Below, in pieces: positions 34,067 through 45,797 of a stretch of DNA of 64,000 nt (position 1 is its first letter; every line of letters begins with the position of its first letter). The notes below the pieces were generated by a model. That model had not been told where the DNA came from, did not search any database, and was given only the letters and a program-made list of their open reading frames with translations. Both the position numbers and the translations under genes were made by a program. This DNA is from Lenzites betulinus (Eukaryota > Basidiomycota > Agaricomycetes > Polyporales > Polyporaceae): contig JABYQU010000004.1 of assembly GCA_022264855.1 (NCBI GenBank), positions 310,001-374,000 on the forward strand, given 5' to 3'.

Positions 34067-35068
34067 CTACTTCATGAACATCAGGTCTGACCGCAAGACG
34101 TACTTGTTTCCTTTCCTTACTGGCGACCCTTCGTGTAAGAGACAATCTTGTCCATGTCTAGTATATTGCGTTAGTGAATCGGGAAACTTGCGAGTATTCT
34201 GACATACCGATGCAGGAGTGCTGTTCCCCGAGTGAGAGGAGGGACGATGGACTCTTTCGGATTTCCCCTCTGGTCTTTATAAAATATCGTCTGGCAGAAG
34301 CGCGGTCAAATTCGAATCTGTACCAAGCGCGCTTCAATGTTCATAGTGTATACCCACCTCGCCACCTTCCACGCCGTCCTGATTACCCGTCAGATAGATG
34401 AGCAGCGTCCATTCAGACTTTGCTCCTGTTTCCGGATCGCGCACGGAGTCGTCGAAGTGCGGGCCAAAGTACTGTCCCTGGACATACTTGTACACCCGGA
34501 TGTTTGAATTCAGGGAGTGCGCTGCGCGCCGAGCATCCGATGCTGCACCCGCGGGTCGCTTCCCCCAAGTCGGGTACGGGAATTCCGGGAGGTGAGGCGC
34601 GAGGACCTTATGTAGACGCTGCGCGAAGTCTGTAGAAGGAATCGACATTCGGTCTATCAGTCGCATATGTTGGGCGTCCCAACGCTACTGGTCAGCCTCG
34701 GCGGTTTGTACAACTACGGTTGTACAGACGTACGGTTCACTCTGTCAGCCTCACCCCGTTTCTTTGGTGGGGTAAGCTCCAAAGGTAGGCTGTCGATGAA
34801 CTTCACGTAAGCCTTGCATTCCTCTGGAGAGAAAAGATCCTGTGTTCTGATTCAGTGGAAGGATGTTATGGCGATCCCGATAGTTTCGGGTTGGCGAAGA
34901 GGCCGGAAGAGGGCCGAAACCTACGTCGATTAGGAGAATCTGGTCGTCCAGTATGGCTCGGCACTCTAGCCCTTCCTTGGGCGATATACCGGGAAACACG
35001 ACTGATGAAGGTTTTACGGGAGCTGTAGGAGCTACGGGCGCAGCGGGTGCGCGCGTTTTCTTTGCCAT
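34067..35068 (-). CDS. 2-oxoglutarate/Fe(II) dioxygenase of the prolyl 4-hydroxylase fold
   Basis: The N-terminus is MAKKTRAPAAPVAPTAPVKP, a Pro/Ala-rich lead. An exon near 34850-34750 contains the ECKAYVKFIDSLPLEL helix. The catalytic core has NIRVYKYVQGQYFGPHFDDS (first His and Asp), WTLLIYLTGNQDGVEGGE and TIFYKD. The terminal exon reads HGQDCLLHEGSPVRKGNKYV and continues LRSDLM, giving the distal His and the 2OG-binding basic residue. The stop at 34067 is set by splicing into that frame. Substrates of this fungal family are unknown; protein or small-molecule hydroxylation is possible. No signal peptide is visible, so it is probably cytosolic or nuclear. Confidence 0.8.
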
Positions 35069-35177
35069 GGTGGTTCAGAACAAGAAAGCAGACATACAAG
35101 TCCGAGAAACTCGGAACGAAATGCCTCCGCTCCGAGAAAAGCGGGATGATCAGCTGCCAGATATGTCGTCCTCCAAC

Positions 35178-35271
35178 GTCACTTTGCCGGAGTGGTTAAC
35201 GGGATCGCCTGCTATTCATAGCTGCTAGCGGTTGGGCTTTGCCCGCGAGTGTTCGAATCGCTCAGGTGACG
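35178..35271 (+). tRNA. tRNA-Ser(GCU) with a 12-nt intron
   Basis: The acceptor stem GTCACTT (35178-35184) pairs with AGGTGAC (35264-35270), discriminator G. The D arm is CCG-GAGTGGTTAA-CGG. The anticodon stem ATCGC/GCGGT holds loop CTGCTA-A with anticodon GCT at 35211-35213 and an intron (35215-35226) one base after it, the canonical site. A long variable arm (GGGC-TTT-GCCC) marks a class II tRNA. The T arm is GAGTG-TTCGAAT-CGCTC, giving a good B box. Confidence 0.9.
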
Positions 35272-35273
35272 AC

Positions 35274-35278
35274 TTTTT
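35274..35278 (+). terminator. RNA polymerase III terminator
   Basis: A run of five T residues starts two bases after the tRNA discriminator, the expected Pol III stop signal. Confidence 0.8.
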
Positions 35279-35544
35279 GCCCCACACACTCTCCCCAAGA
35301 CATTCCTTGTACATTCCCACTTGCTGTCGATACCTTCGAATTCGTCGTGTGCCAGATCCGGACGATAGAAACCGCGTTCTGCGACCGGTGGAAGTACAAG
35401 CACAGAGAACGGGAAAAACAAATACATCGACTACCGAAGGAGCTTGCACGGATTACAGGTATATATATGTATGTACAGAGCGGCCTCCCGAGGGAAAACA
35501 AAACATAGGATGCAAGATAATAAGGTAGTCAGCAATTTGGTTGC

Positions 35545-37801
35545 TTATAGATCCTCCGGCGCCCAGAGAACACATCGTCCGCTGGCGTTGCCGCTTACGA
35601 CGCGTTCTGCGATACTCGGGTGAGAGCAAGTGACCGCTTGCACAGCGGAGATCCTGGAAGAGATGCGTCAGATATAGTCCTGAGTCGGCATAGGAGGGCA
35701 CACACTTAGTCTTGTCGGACAGCTTAGCGATGTGGTCGCCCTGACAAGTAAATGGTTAGCTATGCGGTGTACAGAGGAGAGCTGGGGGCGGCTGACCTTG
35801 CAGGAGTAGATGTCGAGCGAGTGATCCATATTTCCGATCTACGCTAAGTTTAGTACTCAGTGATATTATACACTCTCAGCTCTGCGTACCGTGAAATGAG
35901 GGTATACATCGGGATTTGTTGTCCATTGCGCCTTCAGAATGGTGAGCCATTTCCCCTGTGCAAAAGGCTTAGCTATGCTTCATGAATCTTGTCTCGAGGG
36001 GGCTTACAGTCTGACAGTTGTGCTTGATCTGGCTGAATGGCCGAGAGGTTGGGAAGACAGCCTCTTTATCACACCAGGAAGGCTTAATGTCCCACACTAG
36101 AACAGCAACCTGTTAGGCGAAGAAAGGCCCTCTCGATATAGACCACAGACTCACATCGGATTGCGTCGTCGTAACTTGTGCTCACAATCGACCGACCGCG
36201 AGGATCCCAATAGGCCGAGCTTGCTGATTTGTTGTGCAGCCACGCCGCGCGCATAGTAGATTGCCCCCTCTTCGTAGCGAGAAGCTTCTCGATCGCCTCG
36301 TTATCCACCTCGTTTGGCAGCGTCAACAGGCTGCTATCCTTCCCTTTAGGAGGTGTACGGGAGGGGGAGTTTGGAGCAGAGCGAAGAGATCGGCCGCTTA
36401 GGGTTTCGAGCATTCGCGTATCCCATATCCTATCAAGAAAACCATTGAACAATTGTCGAACGTGAGGCTCACAAACGACTTACTTCAACTCGCGGCTGTT
36501 CGACGCGGTGACCAAAAAGTAGGGTCGCGTCGGATTGACGCTAACGCTGCCAATCTTCTGCTGAGATAGTTCGTATCGCTTCGCATGTGAACGGTGAGCG
36601 CGTAGATCTAGATGTGTGACACCACCCATGGCGTCCGAGATCCACATCTCGTGCCCATGGGGAGGAAGGTCGATAGAGGTAATGAGAATGTCATCTGTGG
36701 CGTACACCTCGGTAGCCATGCCGGAGGCCAGCGATAGATTCCGAATCGTGCAGTCGTACGCGCTTGTGAACACCTGAGGAGGGCGCATGAGTGAGCATGC
36801 TTTTGTCTCACTCTGATAGTGTTATACGTACGCTAAACGCGTCGATTGGGTCAAACTTGACTGTGGATATCGAAGATTTCGAGGTTGCAGGCCAGTGCAT
36901 CTGTAGGCGGTAATATTTGCCGCCCTCGCCATCTTCCACAGAAGTTACATCTCCGTCCTCATCTTCGACCTCGTCCACGGGTGCTCGGGCATCCCATATT
37001 CCTAGCTGCCCATGTTTGTCTGGTGTGCACTAGGTGATTAACAAGCGGAAGAGATGCCGTACGCGTGAACTTACCCCCGAAGAATATTAGGTCCTTCGTA
37101 GGTTCGGGGTGATAGGCAGCGCTATATATCCGGTCTTGCGTAACCTTCGCCCGTGCTACGACCTTGAGATTGCTCAGCGTCTTCTTGAGCTCCTTCACCT
37201 CCGCGTCCTCCTTCACGTCGTCGGCAAAAACATAAGCATCGTCTGAGCTTGCCTGCCTCGGATGCGGCGTCTTTAATATCTCGACGAACAGAGTCCGCAA
37301 CTCCGATAGTTCCTCAGGTGTGAGCTCTTCAGTAAGCGCTTGCAAATCAAGATCGTTGTGCCTCGGCCTCTTCGCTTCACGCTCTCGCTCCGCTGCGGCG
37401 AGAAGCTCCTCCTCTGCCTTGCGCCGTCTCTGCTCCTCCTCACGCTACGCAGCCGGCCCGTTAGCACACTTCAACGCACAGAACCTGCAACGTACCTCCC
37501 GCTTCTTCTTCATTGCCGGACTCTCATTTGGGTCTGGCGCCGTCCTCCTCAGTCGTGTGGACTGACGCGTCGGCATAGCAGGCCCTTTTGGCTTCTTGAC
37601 GCGTGGTTGCACAGGCTTCGCGGCGGACTTCGCGCCCTTTGTGGGCTTGATCGCCTCCGAGGCATCGACGAGGCCCAGCTGCAAGAGGAGTTCGCGGTTT
37701 CGGGCGATCGTCGCCTCGCGCTCGCGTTCGCTGTATGGCGATGAGTTTGAATATTTTCGACGAATCCGCGCCCAGACGTACTAGTCTGATATATCCGACA
37801 T
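35545..37801 (-). CDS. CMR1: WD40 DNA damage-binding protein CMR1 (WDR76 family)
   Basis: The first exon encodes MSDISDY and splices (GTACGT...ACAG) into EREREATIARNRELLLQLGL, the typical CMR1 opening. A basic, Pro/Lys-rich region and EELSELRTLF follow. Seven WD-type blades then run, including DRIYSAAYHPEPTKDLIFFG, STVKFDPIDAFSVFTSAYDC, HGHEMWISDAMGGVTHLDLR, KIGSVSVNPTRPYFLVTASN, YPHFTIGNMDHSLDIYSCKG and a last blade ending VLWAPEDL. Yeast Cmr1 marks intranuclear quality-control sites under replication stress and binds UV-damaged DNA. About ten short introns are present. An ACGCGT box lies 134 bases upstream. Confidence 0.88.
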
Positions 37802-38156
37802 ATCTCAGATGTTTTCCACTGGTGTAGTGTGTAGTGTAGCCCGGAAGCTGGACGGATGTGCAGGGGTGAGGGAAAGTGTGGCAAGACAAGACGAGCTCTT
37901 CGGAGCCGGGGCAGTGGATCTCGATCGTTGTCTGACGCGTGACTAATGGGCGCGCGTCATGTCACATTGTAAGCGCTTTGTGACTGTTGGCGTTCTGCAG
38001 TCGCGAAAACGCGAGAACGTGAAAACGCGGCTGCTTCAAGCTTGATCCCGTCGATGTTAGTAGCCGCAGTCAAACAGGAGGTCCTTTCGTATATGTATCG
38101 CCGTACAGGATGAATAAATCAGAGTAAGATAGACAGACACGCCGGGAAGGTATCAA
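37802..38156. promoter_or_regulatory. CMR1 upstream region with an ACGCGT box
   Basis: 355 bases between the TRS130 stop and the CMR1 ATG. They contain ACGCGT (37935-37940) and two AAACGCG strings near 38006-38025, spaced about 20 bases apart. These resemble MluI cell-cycle boxes. No ORF is supported. Confidence 0.4.
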
Positions 38157-41100
38157 TCATTGTACACTGGTATTTGCCCCCATATTCACCACGAATGTAC
38201 TGCGTCCACCTCTTGGTAGAACCAGTACCTTCTCTGCCCCGTGCACCTGGTGTGTCTCGCACCCTGGGACGACACTCGACCGCATCCTGTGTTCTCCAGG
38301 AATCGGGAGAGCAGTGACTCCGATCTTGGGCAGGGGAAGCTCGCCATGGTGGAGAGCAATGAGTGTGATAGGAACTGAGAACGTCTCGTCATCCTGCTTA
38401 GTGGCGAAGCTTAGTATTCACCGTGTTTGAAACAATGCAGACGAGGATGTTAACTGACCTTCGCCTCGAAGTCTCCTCTCTTGCGCCCGCTGACGAGCCA
38501 GTCCTGCGTGAGGTCCTCGATGTCGTACCGCATGAGATAGCTGTCAACCTTCGTGTCCTCCGGAGGCGACCAGTGGAATGACGTGTGCACAGTGAGGAGC
38601 GCAGATATCGGCTGGCCCGCATAAAGGGGTCGAGAACGTTTCCTGGACTTCTCGAGCGAGAACGGGTTCTCCAGGATCTGCAGACGCGCCGCCGCGAGGA
38701 TCTGGTTGCAAAGTGAGAAAATATACACACGGGGGGCAAGAGAAGGCCCACGTACATGCATCTGGGGTACATCCACCGGGATGATGATCTCACGCCATTC
38801 GCCGAAAGATGTCGGCGACCTACGTTTATTGAGGATCTGCTTTCAACTTAGTAACGTTCCTTGCAGAGATAAGAAAATGTCTAAATACCTCGGCAACTTG
38901 CCGCAGTGCAGCTCCCATCTCGTCATCCCCAGGAGTGATTCCCGGAACGCTGAGTTCGCCGGTGACGCCGTACAGTCCTACCCAGGACGCATTCGTCTCT
39001 AGCGCTTGCACGAGCTTGTCGACCAGATCTTGACGTAGCGTCTCTAATGAAGGTTTCTCGGACACTACTTCGGCAGCGGCGAGCTCGATCAGAGATTCGA
39101 CCTCTGTCACAAACAATGATTGTTAGTGACACAACGGTATAACATTGAGGGATAACTCACCCTCGCGGAGCATGCGATATGAGATCTGCAGCTTCAACGC
39201 GTCCCTCACTGCACGGAGAATAAACCTACTATTCTATAGAGTACGATCACTAACTCACCTTGACCTCGACTGGCGTCCATCTGAAACAAGAACCGCCCGG
39301 GTTGTGCAGGAGTAATCGTCTGCAGAAAGTATATGTCGTGGTTCATTTCGAGTATGCCCGAGAATGCTCACCACTACCGATGGCTTCTGCCCCATACAGC
39401 TCGTAACCTTCACGCCATCTGCCTCGTTCGGCAACAACAGTTGAGTTGAGCGTATCCGCACGTGCTGGTGCGACGTCGTCGACAATGTGAATCGTGTGAA
39501 TAGTCTGTGGACATTGAGTGAGCAGACATCGCTACGAAACGGTACGCCTCCATACCTCGTCCCACGGAAGAAGTCTTCGACGTTGATAGCCACGGGGAGA
39601 GAGGTCGCAACGACCCTGCTCAGTCTTAGTATTCGGGTTATATCTGGCTCTGATGTCGTGACGTATTCGACGACGATGCTGATTCTCTGTGGGACATCAT
39701 GATAAACCCGTCCTATACTTTCTGTAAGTTGTACTTACCATAAAGTGATATGCAGATGCGTCGGAATGAGGGACGGCTGCGACGACTGTCTGCCCTTGCT
39801 TCAAATCCAGGAATGTCATCGACTCGTCGTCCTTCCTAATTGGCGGTGCGTCTGTTATCCATCAGCATTCTGCAGGTGTACAGTCGCATAGGCGGAAGCT
39901 CACCGTCATCGTCCATCTCGACCTCCTGATACCTGAACTGGATGCCGGATGGCGCACTCAGTGTCACTTTCGCAGTAGCCACGTCGTTTCGCCCAGTGGA
40001 AAGTATGACCACGACCTTTGAGGAGGTTCCGAGCTCGACTACGCCGGCGGTTAGGGTCCAGCCACTTTGATGAACATGGTAATAACGTACTACGGGGGGG
40101 CTGCTTTAGCTTGACGTCAAGTGCCTTGAGGTCTTTCGGGATGCGCACAAGCGCGGGCATGTTGCCTGCGCGGAGCTGCTTTGGTGTCTTCGTGTGCTTC
40201 CACTGGAAGTGCAGCCGTGCAAGGGAGATCTGTGTGCTGAACAGGGTGTAGGTTCCTCCAAACGAAGACTACGGCCACAGTGAGCCGCATGGACTAGCAT
40301 GTAATGTAATTGCAGCGTACCGGACAGAAAAGCGTGAGCTCATTGCGGCCCGGCGCAAGTTGAGAGGCCGCATGAGTAAATGATAGCCGGCTATTTTCTC
40401 GTCCAGCCAGTTGCACTTCAACCTCGTCCACCGATAGTTCCTGTAGCACCGTTCAGCCATATTTCATCGAGAATGATGCGAAAACATACACAGGGTAAGC
40501 GGTTGTGAACCATGACCTTCAGCAAAGACCCATCCCGGGTCTCTGCCAAGTGCGCGTCATGCTCTGCGACAGACACTGATAAAGCCGGGTGGTCCGGGTA
40601 AGGCGTGTCTGTAGGTCACATTCCGTTGTAAGTCGGACCGAAGATAATGACCAGCAGTAGCCGCACCAGCATCGAGCGCATGTGCTGCATCCTTCAGTGC
40701 CGAAACGAGCTGCGCCACGTATGCTTGACTATCGTCATGGGTAAGAAGCAGGTTCATCCCCATGTCATCGACATATGCTCTCAGGAAGTGAAGAAGAATG
40801 TGGATCCACTCTCTGTCCTTGACCTTTTCCGCGGAAGCATGAATATCGAGAGCACGGTTGAGCATGAACGCTTCCAGAGACGTCCAGCCGTGCGGCGAGT
40901 AGTGCGCAGGGAGGGATGTGTACGTCTGCAGTGCACTGGAGAGGCGTCCACGATGTCTGAAGAGCACTCGTGAGCTGTTGGAAGACCTGAATTAGAGATG
41001 CAAATATACACATCCAGCGCGGCCAGAGAGCCGTGCAGCTTCAATGCGAATTTGCGGCGACCCGCGCTTGCGTAAAGCTCAATCGCACGATTTGTGACGG

Positions 41101-42721
41101 CAACATAGAGCTCGTAGAACGCCTCCTGGTCCACGAGCACTGATGCAAGGTCGGCCCTCGAGATTGTTTGGGAGGCCTCTTTGATCTGCCCCGCCTTGGC
41201 CTCGTTATAGCTTGCCGGAAGAGCAAGGGAGAATGGAGGCTTGTTAGGTAGATGACCAGCAGCTGCTCCGAAGATATCCAACTAGGAGAGCAATCAGTAA
41301 GGTGGCGCACCAAGAAGCCGCATGGGCATACCTGGTTGCGAGCGAGTTCTACCAGTTCACCCTTCGCTGCGTTGAAAGAAGTCATAGCGCTTTTGCTAAG
41401 CTCGAGAGGACGCGCCCATTCGTCGCACTGATCGACGACGCTGAGAGTCGACGAGTATATCCAGGCTTCGATGAAGAAGGGCGGGAGGGTATCCTATTCA
41501 GGCCGGTGTTATCCCATGCGTTTCCTATGAGTGATTTTGTCCTACCTCGACGCCCCTCAGTGTCCGCGCAATAGTGGTGAGGAAGCTAGCCGTCTTCCGA
41601 CATATCTCCTCCAGATCGCCAAGTTTGCTAAGCAGAGCGCATTGCCTAGCCAAGAGGTAGACGCGGAAGTCAAACACAGATATGGTGTTTGCAAGAATGA
41701 GGTCACGGTAGGGCTTTTTGGCGACAGACAGCAGAGGTGCAGCGTCATCAGAGGATGAGGGTGTTATAAGCGGGCCGAACCAGGACAAATTCTTCTCGCT
41801 CAAGACCTGGAAGAAGGTCGCTTCAAGTTCATGATACTGCTCAAGCGCGTCCTCGGGCAAGTTCATACCCTCTAAAGAACTAGCTAAGCTTTCCTGTGAG
41901 ACTGTCAGCACCCGCCATAATTGCGAGTCTTACCTTCCCTTACATACCTTTAAGATGAAGAACGTGCAGAAATTCCATCCTGGCATTTGCCTTTGACCCT
42001 CTGACCTTTTGACCTCCTCCTCGCGCTGGGTGAGGGCCGCATCGAAAGCCGAAAGGATGCCATCCTTAATTCTGGCCGTGAGGTCTGCCCATACGGCCGG
42101 ATTGTCGCGCTCTGCCGACCACACTAGCTGCACGCATCTACCGGGAACTGAACTTAGAATTGTCCAACGCGGGAAGGCAAGCATTGATTGACCTGTCTTT
42201 CTTGTCCGAGTTGAAGTCAGCTTTGACCTTGTCGAGTACGGACGTTTTCATCTGAAAGAGCCTGCCCTGCGCGACACTCTGGTCCGGACGGACGACATGG
42301 ACGAGCAGCCACTCTTGGTTCTTCCGCTGGCTTACAGACGCATGCCACTCCTTGATTTGTTTGCGAGTCGTTGCCTTGTATGCCTCACTGTCCTGTTCAC
42401 TCACATATAAGGGCGTGCTGAGGCGGTAGCGGGATCGCGACTCGCCTCGCATATGAAGACATAGATGTTGAGCAAGGACTTCCCGAGTATACTTTGTGGT
42501 ATTTGGGATGCTGTCTGGTCGTCGCGCAGAGTCTCCAGGGGAACGAGCTTGACGTCTAGCTCCTGGATGGTGCGTATAGGTCTGGAGGGTGACTTCCAGT
42601 GCAGATTGCGAAGGGGTAGCTGCGAGACTAGGGAGGCATGGATTTGTTTCCAATGGTCCGTCGAGAGGAAGACGAGGGGGGCAGCATATGTGACCACGAC
42701 GCGCTGGGATTGGGAGGCCAT
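38157..42721 (-). CDS. TRS130: TRAPP II complex subunit TRS130 (TRAPPC10)
   Basis: The N-terminus has VVVTYAAPLVFLSTDHWKQI and LVSQLPLRNLHWKSP, then RTIQELDVKLVPLE, conserved in TRAPPC10 proteins. Further blocks are EWLLVHVVRPD, VQLVWSAERDNPAVWADL, LPEDALEQYHELEATFFQVL and ISVFDFRVYLLARQCALLSK. The C-terminal half is beta-rich, with KLFCP-type elements and ending FVVNMGANTSVQ. More than ten introns occur. TRS130 is specific to TRAPP II, the exchange factor for Ypt31/Rab11 at the late Golgi. It is divergent from the FAR-17a gene by 528 bases. Confidence 0.88.
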
Positions 42722-43249
42722 GGCCTTGGGCCAGAAGGTGAAGGTTGTGTAAGTATTAGACTAAGACCGTGGGAGCGTGGAAGTGAGCGATCGCCAGCCC
42801 GTTGAACCTTGTTCTGTTCCTCCTCTCCTTTGCTTTCCTCTTGCGAGGCCTGATTAATTATTTCCTGCGGGCGAGACTGCGCATTCGCTGTACAGACGTC
42901 TAGCCAAGTGCAGTACACAGTATGTAGCAGGTAAGTAGTCGGATCGTCAACTGAGTGCAGCGCTAACCAGAAGGGTAGGAACGTGGCCCAAGAACAGCCT
43001 GAAGCTGATTCACGCGCACAGTCACAATTGACGACATGTTTCGCCGCCCAAATACAGGGCCTCGTGCAGCGTCGTGGGCAAACCGTTTTGGGACGGTGGA
43101 GCAATGATTACATTCACTATACCATGACTGGCGTCCCTGAGGGGATTTATATACACTCCGAGACTGCGTCGACAATCAGTGCTGGCGCCCTGCGGCCCCT
43201 CTCGACCCGCACTCTGCTCGTCTTCTGCTTCTCCTGTCCTCTACTAGCC
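42722..43249. promoter_or_regulatory. Divergent intergenic region with a TATA-like element
   Basis: 528 bases between TRS130 and the FAR-17a gene. TTTATATAC near 43146 is about 100 bases before the FAR-17a ATG and could be its TATA box. Otherwise nothing recognisable. Confidence 0.45.
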
Positions 43250-44150
43250 ATGCCTGTCAACGCTGCTGCGCTGTTCCTGCATGCAGCTGGCGCGTCGGTC
43301 ATGACCTATGGCTATCTGAACCTCCCAGACGCGATGGCCGAAAAGGCCGATACGACTTGCGGACATTTTCAATATCTCACTGTGCAAGGGTATGCTCTCT
43401 GACTTCACAGTACATGTTATTGTAACAAGACTGATTCGTTGATTATGACACAGTCTGGTTCTTGCATGGATAACCATGCTGCTCGGCCTTGGCTACGACC
43501 TGTTTGCTATTGGTAAGTGGGCTATGATGCACATTGCCCTTTCGCGGTGTTGATCAAATTCTTCAGGACTTGTCCAAAGAGCTAAACGAACTATGATCAT
43601 GGTGGCCTTACCGGTATGTCATATGAAGGCTTTGCAGCACATGAGGCTGACTATGGTGTTCGGAAGGTCGCCATGGTCGTAGCTGCGATATACTGGAATC
43701 TGCGACTTTTCATGCCGGAAATGCTATTTGGGTGGGACACTCCGGGAACTACTACGCCCGTTGAGGAGTCTGGCAGCGAAGTGCTTTCACAAGAAGTCGT
43801 ATATCTTCCGGTTGATCTGGCGCTTCACGCTGCACCCGCCATCACCATGTTCATCGACTTTTACTTCATCGAAGAACGCTACTCGAAGGGCGCAAGCCTG
43901 TGGGGCTCGATCATCTGTGTTGGCTTTGCGGGCTCTTGGTACGGCTGGTTTGTAGAACGGTGTGCCCGATACAACGGATTCTGTGAGTCCGCTCGCATTC
44001 CTGGGCTCGTCTTATATTCTCACCGCCTTCGCCGCAGTCCCTTATCCATTCCTGTCGGTGAACCCACATCCCACTCGAGTTCTCATTTACTGTGTTGCGG
44101 CCTTCTTCGGAGTAACCTCTTTCGTGGCGTTGAACGCCCTCCACCCGTGA
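43250..44150 (+). CDS. FAR-17a/AIG1-like integral membrane protein
   Basis: Five exons (43250-43389, 43454-43512, 43567-43613, 43667-43982, 44038-44150) give 224 residues. About six hydrophobic segments are visible. Conserved family blocks include GHFQYLTVQGLVLAWITMLL, LPVDLALHAAPAITMFIDFY (intramembrane histidine) and GSWYGWFVERCARYNGFFPY. Human AIG1 and ADTRP are threonine hydrolases of fatty-acid esters of hydroxy fatty acids, with a Thr/His pair inside the membrane. A His is visible here but I did not fix the Thr. The fungal substrate is unknown. Confidence 0.85.
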
Positions 44151-45130
44151 TTCGGGGCATCTCAACCCACTGCATAAATGATTCTGTGATGCTTGTAGTA
44201 CCGTACTCCTACCTGTGAAAGTACTTTTTGCCTGGCTCGCCTGTAACCCAGCGATGTAGGCTCTGCATCCATTGCTGTTATCTGCCAATCATCGTCCCAT
44301 CTGATTCTTGCCATACTTGTCAATTTGTACGCCGTCGTCTCCCCTCCGAATATCGACTTTGCTTATGTACAGTGCCCTCATCTGTTTTACTCCCTCCATT
44401 TTCGTCCTGTACGTGTTCATTGCCCTTGAGCGAAACTCATTCACTCATCGACGTTCAGCAGCCCATCAGACAACGCCGGTTTGTCAACGCCGTTATCATG
44501 TGACTCAACTCTGGGCATTATTTCCGCAGCTTCGACGTTGGCCCTCTGTCCCTCATGTTCCTGTGTTCACCGACCGTCATCGTTGCCTATGGAAATATGT
44601 TGATCAGCGTAACGGCTACCTATGCCTTTACAACGGTCCTTACTGATATAGCGAGCAACATAACAATGTCCAGGCGCATCGCCTAAGAGGACCTTCCCGC
44701 TGCCGCTCGATCCTGGCAAGACATCCACGTTCGTACCGCCCCCTTTCCGCATCTCCGTTTCATACTCTGACGTGTCTCCAGGATCGTCAGCAAGGGTGAG
44801 ACTTTCACGAACGAACCCTGTGTGCAGCTTGCCGGCGTGAACGGCGTAAACACCCTGCTTGACGACGCTGTTCCGTATGCGCAACAAGATACTGCGAAGA
44901 CAATGATCGACTCCGTGCACTCGCCAGGAATCACGAAGACAGACGCATCGCGAACGTGATGGCATATGCGGGCCATCCGCGCGACACACTAGACATCAAC
45001 AACGCCGTGGACAGCGCGGCGCCATGTGAACGGGCATACGACTCGCTGCTTGCGGAAACAGTGCGTCCGTAATCTGCGCTCCCCGATGCAGGAAATATGT
45101 GCTTGTTTGAGCTAACCGCGCACATGAGTA
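44151..45130. other. Region with coding-like fragments, possibly decayed genes
   Basis: Forward-strand pieces look protein-coding but do not join into one frame. They are a hydrophobic piece VGPLSLMFLCSPTVIVAYGN near 44535, ETFTNEPCVQLAGVNGVNTL near 44800, and HEDRRIANVMAYAGHPRDTL near 44930. Stops or frame changes separate them. I could not find introns that repair the frame. Either pseudogenes or genes with unusual splicing would explain this; no family was recognised. Confidence 0.35.
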
Positions 45131-45175
45131 CTTGCTACTGTCCCCAAATAACCAAAATCGGGGCACCCGGCGAGG

Positions 45176-45797
45176 ATTTCCAGCCAGCACGGGGTTGCGC
45201 ATGTCCTGCCGCGAATTCGACGCGGCGATGTGCGGGACGATGTTCGACCACTCAAGGTGGTGCGCGAGCCGCGCGTTGTCCCCCTCCAGCTCCGCCCGCC
45301 CGGTCGTGTCCGCAGGTAAAAACGCGCGCGCCCTCCATCTGGTGGAACACCGGGTAGTGCGACGCGTCGATCTCGTCGCGCCGGTACACGTCCGCGGAGA
45401 GAAGCCACTGCCTCAGGAATCTCGCGGCGCGCGAAGACCTCGACTTCGTGCGCGGACGTGTGCGTGCGGAGTATCAGGTCGCGGTTGATGTAGTAGCTGT
45501 CTGTCGCCGCGCGGCCGAGGTGGTCGGCAGGGAAGCCCAGGTCGTCGAAGTTTTTGGCGGGTGTGACGATGGGCGAGAGCTCCGTCATGGAGTTGAAGTC
45601 GTGATAGTGCGAGGTGAGGGTTTGGAGAATTCCTAGAGGGACTCATGTAGAGGTTACGCCTGACCTTGCTTATGATGGCCACGGAAGTCATATTGGACGT
45701 GTTTTCCGTGGGGTATTGCGAGCAGGGACACCGTGGGTGGTGTAGAAAAGGATCTTCGCGAGTGCACACCCCGTAGAAAGATCTGCTGAATACGCAT
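45176..45797 (-). pseudogene. Truncated, frameshifted mitochondrial phenylalanyl-tRNA synthetase remnant
   Basis: The reverse strand preserves an N-terminal presequence-like stretch and then ENTSNMTSVAIISKVRRNLY. A change of frame leads to GILQTLTSHYHDFNSMTELS and NFDDLGFPADHLGRAATDSY, then [14 protein letters not shown] second shift leads to [20 protein letters not shown] and [13 protein letters not shown] third shift, explained by one extra A near 45316, leads to [19 protein letters not shown]. Similarity ends at about 45176, so the remaining half of the catalytic core, the anticodon-binding domain and the whole C-terminus are missing. At least three frame breaks plus truncation indicate a dead copy; an intact gene must exist elsewhere. 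Confidence 0.75.

Noticed and set aside
35178..35271. tRNA-Leu, the other common class II tRNA
   Set aside because: The anticodon loop reads CTGCTAA with anticodon GCT (Ser) and the discriminator is G, as in Ser tRNAs; Leu tRNAs normally have A.
45176..45797. Introns as the cause of the frame changes in the Phe-tRNA synthetase fragment
   Set aside because: Frames change within a few bases of continuous homology, leaving no room for an intron, and the C-terminal half is absent.
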